Below, one piece after another: positions 9,722 to 21,735 of a stretch of DNA of 64,000 nucleotides (the stretch's first letter is position 1; each line of letters opens with the position of its first letter). Source of the stretch: Ctenosaura bakeri (lineage: Eukaryota; Chordata; Lepidosauria; Squamata; Iguanidae). The notes beneath the pieces were generated by a model that made no database searches, was not told where the DNA came from, and worked only from the letters and a program-made list of their open reading frames with translations. The DNA is taken from NCBI GenBank assembly GCA_948474755.1, contig CAOLHI010000078.1, positions 806,001 through 870,000 on the forward strand, written 5' to 3'. Position numbers and translations under genes: made by a program.

Positions 9722-12500
9722 CTGGCACATGGCTGAAAGAATCCTATCTCATCCCGGTCTTTTTAATAGGCAATGGCAAGGACTGAATTGCTGTCCTTTG
9801 TCTGGCAGACCATATACCTAAGGATAGCCCGTCCAAGCATCTTTGTCCCAGTTCTTCAGTTTACCTGAACACATGCTGCTTTACTCTCATTAAGCCTTCT
9901 GTCCCTCCCTCACACACAAATCCCTCTAGTCTCTACTCAGGAAATGGAGAGGGGGTGATGATGATGATGATATGATTTTGGTGGTAACAGCGGTAAGAAA
10001 ATGGCCATAATAATGGGGAAGCAGAGGAGAATCCTGCAGTGGAGATAATGATCTCTAGACCTCCCATCAAATTCAATTGAATGAGGCATAAGAATTGCAC
10101 ATAGATATGGCTGCATTCTATGGGCATTTTGTTCTCTGGAGAGTAGCTTGATAAGTAAAAATGTAGGTCACCTCACTAGCACTGGTGTGTTATAGGAGAC
10201 TAATTCTGTCAACCAGGAAGTCTCTGCTTCCAGTCTTTCCTCAGCCATCAAGGGCCAGTATTTAAACTTGGATATGTCAGTTTTTCTCAACTCTTTTGCC
10301 CCATACCCATTGCTAATTTGCAATATAAAAATACTTCTGGCATAACTTTAAAGGTTGTTGATAAAATTTATATTGTCTGGTTTATAAAGTTCTGTATGAA
10401 TGCAGGCTCTATAATTAGGTAGGTACCATCAAATAATCAAGGGATCTTTCCAGAATATACATGAGATGCCAATATAATAAATATTAAATACCTTTTTAAA
10501 AATTCTACAAAATGTGTTGGTGTGTTTTCACCTTGTTGATCCAGGCTAGTGCATGAAAAAGAGCCATGTAGTTTTACTTAACAAGTATAAACCACTTGGA
10601 ATACTGTACATGTTTCTTTAGCGGTTTTTAAGAGTGTTTTTGAAGAAATCTCCACAGTATAGATTCACATTGGTAACAACCGTTAACATTAATATTTGTT
10701 GATCTCTGAAAATAGAGAAATTTCAGTGGCCCTTTAAATCTTAGTTTAGTCAGAGTGTTGAGACGATGCTTTTCCTGTTCAACTGATGTAAGACGTTCAG
10801 ATCAGTCAGATGGAAGTCACCTCATACCAAGGCTTTTTTGAAGTACAATAATAGCTGCATGTATAGATGGACATCCATGCCTGACTTTGTACATCCAGTG
10901 GAAAAAAGTGGACATGTACGTTTTAATCTGTGAACCAACCCTTCTCTAATGCCTTCTTGAAATTACTGAAAACCAAAATTAAAAACAACTCCCAAATAAA
11001 TGTGTATTTTGCAATCCCAGATCACTTGTGCTTTTTAGAAGTTTTGCTAAGAGTTTTAGGGAATTTTCTTATTTTAATTCAGGAATTTTCTGGTGGTAGC
11101 ATGGCAACATTTCCTAACATATTGATTTTCCACTTTGTATTGACTTTGTCCTTTACAACAACAGCAACAACAACTTTCAACATAGTCTGAATTGCATGTA
11201 GTACAGAAATTTCTACTCATGACCTTTTTGAATGGAGGAATGGACACTCAGTAATGATATTTTTAAAATGCCATGTCTTATACATGTGCTTGAAAGCATC
11301 AGTAGTAGTGCTGAGAATGAGAATAAAAGAGGGGAAAGCTGGGGAGTAAAAATTTATTTTGTTTTTTCCTCTTAGTGCCATCATTGAGGTCAATGGGTTC
11401 CTCAACACCTTCTGAAACAGACTGCATCCAGAAGATCAATCAACCCTAGAGTGATCTCTCTTGTAGCACAATCCTATAGGGGGTTCACTCAAAACTGAAA
11501 AGTCAGTCACACTTTTTGTAGGGGGAGGCACATTATCCTCAAATAAGGATATATAGGATCAGAGCTGTAATTTGCTTGTCTGTGTCTTGTTGGATACAGA
11601 CAAGCAGGTGGCATTGTGTGGTAAAATGCTTATCTGAGGCCACCTATTTATCCCCCTTCCCATTGAGAAGCACCGTGTGCTGAAGTTTTCTAGTTTTACT
11701 AGATAATATGTACATGTCACCATTATTGTCCAAAGTTCAGCTAAGATCAGAAAGAATTTAACTCCTATCTCTTTCGTCAGCAGATTACTGGCATTAGGTA
11801 CTTCTCCTAGTTCATGTCTAAGAGAGAGAAATGAGAGCATGGGTGTTAGCTTTCCCCCATGATACAAAGACCTGAAAAATCCATGTATATATGTCAAGGG
11901 GAATAATCTGGCATCCTGTGCGCAAGTCAGTTGATATATTTTTCTTTTCTTCTTTTTCTGGTAGGGTTTAAAGCTTAAAGCACATGATAAAACTTCAGAG
12001 TTTGGAAACATTGCAAATGCTCACATCAGCTCTAGTCTTGTGTAATTCACTTAGCTTGCATGTTTTGTCAAGCCAAGATTAATTGTTAAACCATCCAGCC
12101 AAAACTAACTGAATTAGTACACATTGTCTTTGATCTGTGCAATTTGCTGGTTTGTCAAAGTTGATGTGTATTGAAATTAATTAAACCAAGTTGACCTGAG
12201 GAAATTGCATTGTTGCAAAAGTCCACATAAATTTCCCACTTTAATTTAACACTCAAGCCTAAGGCTTCTTGTGCCAGCAAACAGATTGTAAGAATTCCCA
12301 CCAGCTGCTAATGCACCACAGATTACAAAATTGAAGGTGCTGTTTTGGGAAACAGCAAAGATAGCAGCCTCTAGTCTTTTGTTTAGAAAGTAGTTAGAAA
12401 TCTTTCTTTACTATTTCCAGTGTTCAAATTCATGCCCCATCCATGCATAAGTGGAAGATAGCCTTAAGCATGAAGGAACTTAGATGTGAAACTTCACTAA

Positions 12501-12681
12501 AGAGTCTTTCTGCACTACACTGGTACAGTGCTATTATTCTACTTTCAACATCCTATTTAGAATTCCATTTAGAATTCTCAGCCAGAGAATTCTTTGGCCT
12601 CAGTAAACTACAAACCCCAGAATTCCACAGGATATTGAAAGTGGAATACTAGCAATATCACAGTGTAGTGCAGAAAGGCCC
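12501..12681. mobile_element. PIF/Harbinger-like MITE with TAA duplication
   Basis: The ends AGAGTCTTTCTGCACTACAC and (reversed) GGGCCTTTCTGCACTACACT, the TAA at 12498-12500 and 12682-12684, and the fold-back interior match the copy at 6962. The length is 181 bp. Confidence 0.78.
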
Positions 12682-12776
12682 TAAAGTAACCTTGCAAGGT
12701 GGACTACTTGCCAAATTCCTGCTTTTTAATAATCCTCCCAGCACTGTTTTTTTTTTTAAAAAAAATTGAGTAGAAG

Positions 12777-12880
12777 CAGGGCTTGGAGAAGTTGCATTTT
12801 TGGATTAACACTCACAGAACCCCCTAGCTAGCATTGACAATGGAATGTATAACCCCAAAAAGTAACTTTATCTAGCTCTG
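12777..12880. mobile_element. short hAT-like MITE
   Basis: CAGGGCTTGGAGAAGTTGCA at the left and TAACTTTATCTAGCTCTG at the right are inverted copies and match the termini of the 80-bp elements at 32483 and 39515. A convincing 8-bp duplication was not found here. Confidence 0.55.
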
Positions 12881-12971
12881 AGAGGAGTTGGGAAAGAGTT
12901 TGGTGCCAGCTAATCTTCAGAGATATCACTGAGCTTGGTTCAGGTCAGGTTCCCCCCACCTTCCCTTCGAC

Positions 12972-13367
12972 CAAAGCTTTCCAGACTGTGTGTTGTGACA
13001 CATTAGTGTCGTGTCACATTAGTGTGTCACCTGCAGTGTGTCATGTGAATGTAATGGGGTTGAGGGGCTGCCTCTCCTGCTAATGTGGTGGGCCAGGCCC
13101 AGGTAAAGGGGCTGCCTCTGCCAGTACTGACCCAGGCCAAGGAAGACCCTGGCAAGGACGGCAGCAGTGTACCAGGCCCAGGTGAAGGGGCTGTCTCTCC
13201 CACTGCTGCCCCTGCTGCCCTGGGCTGAGGAAGACCCCAGCAAGGGTGGCAGCAGTGGCAGGCCACACTCAGGTGGAGGGGCTGCCTCCACTTACTGAAC
13301 TGCTGTGTCACAAAATGATGCATGTATGCAAAGTGTGTCACCAAAATGAAAAGTTTGGAAAGCTCTG
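12972..13367. mobile_element. hAT-like element carrying a GC-rich minisatellite
   Basis: The termini CAAAGCTTTCCAGACTGTGT and (reversed) CAGAGCTTTCCAAACTTTTC are flanked by near-identical 8-mers, CCTTCGAC (12964-12971) and CCTTAGAC (13368-13375), as expected of hAT insertion. Subterminal blocks built on GTGTGTCACC and GACACATTAGTGT are shared with the element at 22090. The interior (about 13060-13290) instead holds two GC-rich copies of roughly 85 bp, each with CAGGCCCAGGTRAAGGGGCTG and a GGAAGACCC block. Frames through it are repeat artefacts. Confidence 0.75.
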
Positions 13368-16300
13368 CCTTAGACTGAGGGGCAGAACTTCTAGCTGCTA
13401 GACTGGGCCTAGCCTGAGGAGGCCTTCCCTATTGGACAGATCTATCAGGCATGCCACAATGAGACATGAAAAATGCTTTCTATTGGAGCCATTCGCTCTC
13501 CCACCATTGCATCCCACAGAAAGCAATAGGGATTGGCTGCAGCTGAGGAGAGAAGGTGTGCTGTACCTCCATCACCATAATGCTACAAATAGGATATTTA
13601 AAAAAAATGAATTGCTTTCCTGGTGAAAGCTATGCCCAGAGGGATTGGTGGTTGGTGAAGCACATCCTGGATTAAAATGGGAGCGAGGGCATTGCCCATG
13701 AATGTTTGGAATTCTTGTTGCTCATGTTTACTCATGAGTAAGCACAGAATGAATGAGGAAGGACCAAGGGAGATACATCTTTGCCCTAGCCATGACATGC
13801 AGCTGTTTTGATCTGAGAGCTCTGATGGAAATTAAATCAGCACTTGCTTTCTTAAAATTTCTAAATAAAACCTTTGGATCATGTAAGTGAAGAATTCTTC
13901 TGATTAAGATGGTCAAAGAGAGTATTGTCAAGTGGCCTTTTTGCAACTAAGAACTGAGTGTGTCTATCCTATAAAATCAGAACATAAATAAAAGGACTGG
14001 AGGTTGCTGTGCTTAAAGGGTTATAACAAAGGAGTTAAGAACATGTATTTTTATGGATGGATTGGATTTTCTTTGTTTATATGACTGAACTGAATTTCAG
14101 TTAATGAGAACTTACATAGTGGGAAAGTGAAGGCGTCATCTCTCTGAAACAGATGAGACTATCTGTGACTGGATGGCAGTGAGAGAACAGTCTGACTGTT
14201 AACTATTTGAATGCTGGGTTAGAGAAAGATGGAATCCCATGTTTTTTTATAGTAATGGCTTAGAGGTTTGATAGGATTAAAGAAAGATATTTATTGATAT
14301 TTTAATGCTTGATATGTCAGCCCTGGGAATAAGGAAATTATTTTTGGCAGTGGAGAAATACAAGGGATAGAATTAAGAGAACTGTTGGGTTTTCATTCAG
14401 AGAGGCTTGAAATAATTTGAAAGTTATATATCATTGAAAGGAAGGGTACAAGTCATCTTTATTCTCTAATCTTTTCTTTTCCTTTTTTTTCTTTTTGTGT
14501 GTGTAGAATTTTAGTGTGTTTGAAAACTCTCAATAAAAATATTTTTTAAAAGAAAAGAAAATCCTAACAAGTGAGAGATGGGGAGAGGAACATGTAATAT
14601 ATAGAGAGGAGTGGCCTTCACCACTTTGTTTTGATCCATTCTGTGTTTTGCTTTAGTTCACACCTACATTCTGTTGTGGGGACCAACTCCTGATTAATAC
14701 CTTTATGAGAACAGAGCTGGCCCAAGATATTTTGCTGCATGGGATAAAGGACAAGGTGGCACCCTAGGCATTCCATTCCATTCCTTATACAGGAAGCAGT
14801 TGGGCTGGCTGTTGAATCTTACTTCGATACTACCAATAGGATTGGGTCCTCCATCACACCTGAGTGTAAGAACACTTTTCTTTAGGGAGTGCCAGCCAGG
14901 CTGTGTGGGACACACACATCTGTCCTCCTTGACGTGGTAATGACCAAAAGGCTCAGAAGGAAGCCCCACTGCTTCTGTTGCCTGGGACAGTTGTAGGGCC
15001 TAGGGGGAACAGACAGGAAACACCAAAGCTAAGAAAGAATATTGACTAAAACTCTAAACAGCCACTGCTGATCAGAGTTGACCATTCTAGGCTGGGTGGA
15101 TGAATGCTCTCTGAATCAGTATAAACCAGTTTCTGATTGTCTAATGCTCCTCTGTTGGGCAGCCCTACCTTTAAGTTTAGTCAGAAGAGACTACAACCCT
15201 TGGACTAAATGCAATCCTCCAACCCACCTTAGATTAGTAGATCTAGCATAAAACCAGATGATCTGGAGAAGGAGATTATAGGTTGGGCTCTTGAAGGAGG
15301 CAGTTGATCCCAGTATCCAGTTTAAAGGATTGTTGTTAAACTCAGGGAAGGAAAGAGTGATTCAGAAAGGAATAAACTATGGTAGGCTATAAAAAAATAA
15401 ACAAATTACCTTCTGTATAATTTATACTGAGGCAGTAGGTGCCATAATTAACATGCCAAGACACAGGTCCCTGCTGATGATGCAACACAGTAAAAAGCAT
15501 TCTTTTTTTTCATTGTGTAATCAGTGGGTTGTTGATTGACAGCCAGAGAACATCCCTTTAGTCAGTCAGGGGGATTTTGGAGAAAAACTTGTGTAGGCAC
15601 CATTAGCAGAGTGGTAGGTATATATTTGAATGATGGTGAGGAAAACTCAGTGGTCAGTCCAGAGATTCTTCAAGGAACAAACTCGATATGTCTTTGTTTG
15701 TTCTTCAGCCCAAGGTTTGCAGAGATATAGAAAACACAAGCACTTTAGGGGAACAAACCTGGTGAGGCATGTGAGCTCTTAAATAGCCCAGTGAGGACTG
15801 AACCTAGTCAGGGGGCACAGAAGGCAGACTGAATATTAGGAAGATGGGAAGGAGAATGAAATGGCATATTATGGAGGAGGTATGACCATAGCACTGAAAA
15901 GAAACATTGCACTCCCACATCATGGTTCCCATTTGTCTGTGTTTCTTGGCTTTTGTTGACTGTTGATTTAAAATACCAGGTACAATTACCTGCTGATCTT
16001 GGGAAGAACACTTTGGCATTTGGAATGCAGACAGAAAAAAATGGCAAGTAGAGCAAGTCAAAGTATCCCAGCTAATGGGAAAGAAGTGATGTTTGAGGGT
16101 GAAGGAAGGTTGTAAGCATTAGGACTCTTTGGCTGGGTTGAGTGTAGGTGCCTGCTTTATTGGTCCATTTAACCCTGCGGGGTGGTGGTGGTGGAAATGT
16201 GTGGCATTCCAGACAGCATAATCAATAGAGAGGAACGATGGTAATGGTAATGACAGTGTGTTGACACATAAAGGGCCAAAGGTTTCTTGATTTAGCTGAA

Positions 16301-17077
16301 TATTGTCTGCTCTGACTGGCAGTGGCTCTTTGATGACTGACTGAAGGGCCTTTCCAGTCAGCTGCAACCCAGTCATTTGACTAGAAATGCCAGGCATTGA
16401 ATGGGTTTCTTCTGCTAAAGACAACATTCTCTCCTGCTCTTAATTCATGTATGACTGTTAATGGCTGAAGACAGCATCTGACAGTAAGAGTATAATGTGT
16501 AAATGTAGCCCACTAAAGCTGATTCCATAGTAAAACTTTACACATTAATCTTTAAGGTGACACAAAACTACTTGTTGTCTTTCTCTGAGATATGTTTTGA
16601 AAACACAGTGCCTTTGCTGCTAAGAAATGGCTATCTGCCTAAGCCAGCGGAATTGTTGGTTTTCTGTTGTATTATCTGTCCAGCATAGACGTGCTTTTTT
16701 CTGGAACAATCAAGCCATCTTTTGTTCTGTCCCTTTTATTTGAGCAATGCAATCTCTTTTTAAAAAAATAAATAACAAGCCTGTTGTTCAAATCAAGATT
16801 TTTGGCAGAGTAGATTGCAGGTGTTCTATCTGGTAAGTGATAGGTTGCTTTTTTAAAAAAGAAAAGCAAGTATCATCAAATGCTTCTCAGATTGTATTCT
16901 GTCTTACTCTTTGGCATCTGCACCATAAAGATAAGGTGACTCCTTCTTTGAGTTTATAATTGTGCTTCTTTATATATCTGTGCTATAAAATATTTAAATG
17001 TTAGAGGGAAGATACTGGATGAAATTGATGCTGGTTCTTAATGCCAGCTCTTAATGCCAAGAGTAGCTTTATCTAAT

Positions 17078-17105
17078 GTAAAATAAAATAAAATAAAATA
17101 AAATA
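17078..17105. repeat. (TAAAA)n microsatellite
   Basis: About five AAATA/TAAAA units occur in a row, ending in AAATAG. Confidence 0.9.
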
Positions 17106-17125
17106 GTCCTTATGAATTCACAATA

Positions 17126-17325
17126 CAGTGGCACGCCCTCCTTACCCACGGTCTCCAGACATGCAAATTCGAACATCCACAACCATGTCACATCCTATAC
17201 CGAAAATGCTGAAGAATCTATGGGCAAATTACTGCCATTGAATGTAGTGGGAAGCAAGCATGTGCAAATTTTGCCATTTGCAGGTGTTCTGAAACAAAAC
17301 TCCTGCGTATATGGAGGGTGTACTA
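17126..17325. mobile_element. mariner-like MITE in a TA target
   Basis: The left end CAGTGGCACGCCCTCCTTAC and the right end GTATATGGAGGGTGTACTA are related inverted termini built around a CCCTCC core. TA lies at 17124-17125 and 17326-17327. The 200-bp interior is non-coding and differs from the 7802 and 21004 elements, so it is a separate subfamily. Confidence 0.65.
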
Positions 17326-18424
17326 TATGTATGTTGTATCATCATTCCAAGATTTTCTTTTGAGAGGATAGGAAAGCCCTTAAAATTAGCATGGATTAGC
17401 CTTCCGTAGATGAAAACTGTTTTGTGAAAATAAGGCATCAAATGGGTAAATTTGACCTTCCTTATGACAAGAGAGTGTCTACTTAAAATCTCTCTTAACA
17501 GTATACAAAATGTGTTGACAACACTATAATAATAATACACTGTGGCACGTATCCTAACTTTGTTTCCATACACATAGCAGAGTCCATGGGTGTTTTTTTT
17601 CTTTCTTATAACACCCCTTTTTCAATCACTTAAGTACCCTCTCATTCTGTCCCTTGTGGTTGACCGACCCATTTGAACACAGTGAGGTGCGGTACATGAG
17701 GTGCTGGAGTTGGTGAAGGTCATTTTCTCCCTTTTATATGAACAACCAAAATCCAAACCCATATGGCTGTAAACTGATACATTTAGTTGAACATACACTG
17801 ATCCTTGTAACCAGGCTTTAATAAAATGTGTCTCCTTGGTGAAAACAAGCATCACATTAAAAATACTTTAGTTTACTGAGAATCTCATTTAAAGACAAAT
17901 CTGATCAACATGCCACCTGTAACATGCTAGCAGCCAGTTCTTTGAAAGAGTTGAGTGGGTTGTAAGTCAGCATGAATGTGGGCTGAAACACTTGGAATCT
18001 AGCCATCTCCCCCTTTATAAGGAAGAGGCATTTATTTTTGGTTTATAATAGGCGCTTCATTCTTTAACTTTTTCCAAGTGCTCAGGCTGCCTCAGAATCC
18101 TCCATCAGGATATTTTGCCTGATGTAAAACAGTGTAACTTCATTGAAAATCAAGAGAGCTAGTTTTGGAGTAGCCTTTCCTTCTCTCTAGTCTTTTGAAT
18201 TAGTTCTTTTGTAAAGTCATTTAAAAATCTCTTAGAACTTGCGTTCTTACTAGAACGTCTTTCTTCCCAGTTCCCACTCTTTTTTCTTGCTTATCCTTGC
18301 AAAAAAATTGACAGCCTTTTAATTTTAACATATTTTCAACTTCAGATGCTTTTACATTGCTTTCATTTGTGCTAAATGGTACAGTTTGAAAGCATTGATA
18401 TTTGAAAAACTAAAAGCAAAATAT

Positions 18425-18535
18425 TCAGACGAAGACAATGACAAACGTCCTCTGAATAAATCTTGCCAAGAAAACATCATGATGGGGTCAGTATGAATTG
18501 GAACCAGTTTGAAGGCACATAAAAGAACACCAACA
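18425..18535 (+). mobile_element. tRNA-derived SINE, 3' fragment
   Basis: Only the 3' half of the family at 8446 is present: CTCTGAATAAATCTTGCCAA followed by the tail GTTTGAAGGCACATAA. Confidence 0.65.
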
Positions 18536-18701
18536 AAATTAAGATTACAATACTGACAAAAATCATGAGTCTTAAATGAAGAAAAATATAAAGAGAAAGG
18601 GATGTGATCCAGCTAAGCTTAAGCTTTCTTTTCTAATGCCACGAACTTTGATGAGAAAACCTTAAGCACTTGATTAGATTTGGATGATCATTTCCCTTGA
18701 C

Positions 18702-18935
18702 TGTGTGTTGTGTGCCATTAAGTTATTTCTGACTTATGGCAATCCTAAGGCGAACCTGTCATGAGGTTTCTTTGCAATATTTGTTCAGAGGGGGTTTGCC
18801 ATTGCCTCCCTCTAAATCTGAGAGGTGCGACTTGCCCAAGATTTACCCAGTGGGTTTCCATAGCTGAGCTAGGATTTGAACCCTGGTCTCTAGAGGCCCA
18901 ATCCTACATTTAAACCACTACACAATGTTGGCTCT
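18702..18935 (-). mobile_element. tRNA-derived SINE, near full length
   Basis: On the - strand the order is a box-A region near 18930, a B box (from GGATTTGAACCCTGG on +), the CCACTGGGTAAAT body, and a tail ending at the reversed TGTGTTGTGTGCCATTAAGT. Confidence 0.8.
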
Positions 18936-18954
18936 CTTTTCTTGATTAATCTTG

Positions 18955-19775
18955 CTTTATTTTATTAAAATATTTGTTTATTGCCTCACAGTCCAGGACT
19001 TCAGAGGTGAGGCACAAGAGGTAAAAACAGTGTTTTAAAAACCGGTTTCAAAACACATACATACACGCTTAAAACAGTCTCGAAAGCTAACCCTGGTCTA
19101 AAAGGCCAACAACATGTCAAACAGTGCAGTCTCAGCTGCTTGTTGGAAGCTTAGATGGGGAAAGGGCTAGCCTCACTTCCTTTGGGAGGGAGTTCAATAA
19201 CTGAGGTGTTGCTGCTCAGAAACCAGCCTCATGTAGTCACCAAACTAGTGTCTTAGGATGATGGCATGTGCAACACAGCCTTTGCTGAGGACCCCTTATT
19301 TTGGGCAGATATATACAGGAGGAGTTGGTCTTTCAGATATCCTGGCCCCAAGCCATTTACAGGTTTGCATGTCAAATTGAACACCTTGATTTGAACTCAG
19401 AAGTAAACTGGAGGTCAGGGCAGTTGTTACAGGACTCTTATAATCTCTGAAGTGCACATCAAATAACTGCCTGGCTGCTGCATTTTGCAGTAGCTGTGGA
19501 TCCAAATACTTTTTAAGGACACCCCCATTCAAAGTACATTATGGTACATCATCAGAAGGTAATGAAGGCACAAATCATTGTGGCCAAATCCACCTTCCCT
19601 AGAAAGAAGTGCAGCTGACACACCAGCAAGTTGGGCAAAGGTACACAAGGCCATAACAACTTCTTGGCTGTCCAGGAGCAGATGAGAGTCCAAAAGCACT
19701 CCCAGGCGATGAACCTGGTCTTTCTGGGGGACTTCAGCCCTATCCCAAACAGGTTGTAATTCCAGCCTCAAGTTA
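18955..19775 (-). pseudogene. L2-like LINE remnant (reverse transcriptase C-terminus and 3' UTR)
   Basis: Broken - strand frames at about 19529-19771 and 19296-19532 retain residues typical of the end of L2/CR1-group reverse transcriptases. These include a GVLLDSHLLL segment and, further on, QLLQNAAAR. A 3' UTR with AACTCCCTCCCAAAGGAAG on the - strand follows. Several stops and frame breaks show it is dead. The family assignment is from motif recall and could be a neighbouring non-LTR clade. Confidence 0.7.
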
Positions 19776-20344
19776 AGTCTGCATTCATATTTTCATTCTT
19801 CTCTTATCTTTTTGTAATGAATAATTTACTTATCTCATTTTCTGTGTGTACCAACCAGGCATATGCTAGGTCTGTGTTTATGCTGCAATTATACACACAC
19901 TTGAGGGGAAAAATAGGATTGAGTGTTTGATCTAGAGCCAGCATCCTGAGAATTTTATACTTCATTCTTTTAGAATAAAAGGAGGCTTGCAAGCCTTATG
20001 AATGGAAAGAATCCACTGGGCACAGGTGGTAGGAGAGATATTTAGTTTCATCTGCAGTGGATAAGGAGCCTGGGCTAAGTTCTCTCCCTCACTAGCTGTC
20101 CTTCCTCATTGCTAGTAAAAGCAGAAGCAATTGTGTAAAATAAGGACAGGTCTGTAAATGTGCATGAGCTGTATAAGACATAGAATTTGGATTTTTCTCG
20201 GCACAGGGCTGATTAAGATTTTTTTTCTTGTTTTAAACACACATGCCACAGCAGCCGCACTTGGATTCAGCAGAACTACTTACTCTTCAAGGAGACTGTC
20301 CTCACTCTCTGCATAAATGTCATGCTCTGTCTTATGGATATCGC

Positions 20345-20565
20345 TGTGCCACACTGAACACATGAAGTCTTGTGTGGTTTTGTAAGCTAAAAAGGGTCAG
20401 GCCTGGTTCATAGTTGGATGTGAGTCAGGGAATAACTGGAATCTCCCAGTAGAGCTAGGAAAAGATTGCCTGAAACCTAGAGAGCTGCTGCCAGTTAGCA
20501 CTGCCAGTACTGAACTGTATGAACCAGTGGTTTGGGGCAGTTTCCTGTGTTCCTTATGAGTCAGG
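20345..20565 (+). mobile_element. 5S-rRNA-like SINE head with SINE tail
   Basis: GTAAGCTAAAAAGGGTCAGG and CCTGGTTCATAGTTGGATG correspond to the internal control region of 5S rRNA (AAGCTAAGCAGGGTCGGGCC type). The next block, AGAGAGCTGCTGCCAGTTAG, leads into a tail also found in squamate tRNA-type SINEs. It is either one composite SINE or two abutting ones. The 5S part is too diverged to be a functional rRNA gene. Confidence 0.6.
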
Positions 20566-21003
20566 ACTTGTTGAGGCTACGGTTGGTGAGTCCTGTACAT
20601 CAGGCAGACTTTCTCTGCAGCAATATCTTGATAATGGAACTCCATCGCAAGACTGGCCTCATCCCAACTGAGGGTTGTGTTCTTCATGTTATAGCAGTGC
20701 TTCTTATGGGTTACTCTGGATAGCACATCATGTACTTGAGGAAATAAACTATAGTCCACAAAATATGTGGACTATAGCTTGTTTCCTTAAAAGCATGACA
20801 TGTGTCTAGTCTTTCTAAGTGTGTTTGGTCTTTTTAAAGTGTATGTTCCACACTCATAGGCCCTGACATTCAGTTTGAGGATAACTGGCCTGTTAGGCCA
20901 GCAAAACAGCTGTTGCTAAACCATGTTCTCATTTAGTTTGCTGTTTTCATTTAGCCCAGATTCCCCAGGTTATGCAGCAACACATAAAAATCAAATAACA
21001 ATA

Positions 21004-21462
21004 CAGTTGGCCCTCCACGTTCACTAGGGTTAGGAGCACAGGACCCTCGTAAAAGTGAAAAATTGCAAATATCACAGTGTGTCTGTGTATGTGTATGTCT
21101 GTGGGAAGGGGATTGAGGCATGGGTGGGGAGAGTGGGCCAGGCCAGGGGAGGGGAGACAGTTGGCACAGTGGCCCTATATTTCCTCTCTCTTGCCCATCT
21201 CCGTCCATGGGTATATGTGGGCCATTGGGAAAGGGTTTAGGGTGCTGAGAAATTGGGCTACAAGCTGTCCTGAGCTGGCCGAGCAGTGGTTGGTGGAGGA
21301 GAGGGAGGACCAGAGGCATTTTTTTAAAGAGCTGCGTGGCCTGATTGGAACCACCACGAAGGAATTTTCCCCCAAACAAAAAAGTGCCTGAAGTGGGGGG
21401 CAGGGGTTGGAGAAACTTGCAAATCCATGAATGTCAAACCCACAAATGTGGAGGGCCAACTA
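21004..21462. mobile_element. mariner-like MITE in a TA target
   Basis: The termini CAGTTGGCCCTCCACGTTCA and (reversed) TAGTTGGCCCTCCACATTTG bound 459 bp, with TA at 21002-21003 and 21463-21464. It belongs to the same family as the 7802 element. The interior is G-rich on the + strand (21100-21160). Open frames on both strands here are chance frames inside the element. Confidence 0.75.
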
Positions 21463-21624
21463 TACTAATAAACCTGGAGGAGAAGTTACACAGTGCTTTG
21501 GTTTTCTCCATTTTCTCTCTCTCTCATATGAGTGAGAAACTGACATGCTTCAGCCATGTTGTATAAAACCTACAGAAGCTTCTGTGTGAATGATAACTTC
21601 ATTTTGGTCTTGGTCCTTTTGCAG

Positions 21625-21735
21625 TTTTGCACAGAGTTAAACCAGCCAACTCTGCCAAACATCCGCAAGTGGAAGGGCCCCCGAGGATGCTGGAAGGGTG
21701 TGGTTTCAGAGAAGACCTCAAGCCATCTACAGAAG
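21625..21735 (+). CDS. EEPD1: EEPD1 internal coding exon (111 bp)
   Basis: The exon follows a good acceptor (CTTTTGCAG) and ends at AAG/GTACCC. In phase 0 it gives 37 codons starting FCTELNQPTLPNIRKWKGPR and ending SSHLQK, a stretch of the EEP nuclease domain between the catalytic VQE and the FLWD strand. It joins the 52-bp exon at a codon boundary. The wording of the peptide, not only the frame, identifies EEPD1. Its donor (GTACCC) is weaker than those of the later EEPD1 exons. Confidence 0.93.

Larger units (their letters stand above)
4976..21624 (+). other. EEPD1: EEPD1 intron, 16.6 kb, repeat-rich
   Basis: No exon was recognised between the 52-bp and 111-bp exons, which join in phase 0. 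The intron holds an L1-like insertion, three PIF/Harbinger-like MITEs, three mariner-like MITEs, two hAT-like elements, several SINEs and an L2-like LINE remnant, each listed separately. In 8690-12490 and 13370-17080 I see only short simple repeats and no recognisable gene. Confidence 0.85.

Noticed and set aside
11559..12011. 150-codon open frame on the - strand
   Set aside because: It has no recognisable domain, no splice or homology support, ordinary intron base composition, and sits inside an EEPD1 intron.
13019..13344. Proline/glycine-rich frames at 13 kb
   Set aside because: They are translations of the GC-rich minisatellite inside the hAT-like element.
20951..21379. Long frames on both strands at 21 kb
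   Set aside because: They coincide with the mariner-like MITE 21004-21462, whose GC-rich interior has few stops by chance.
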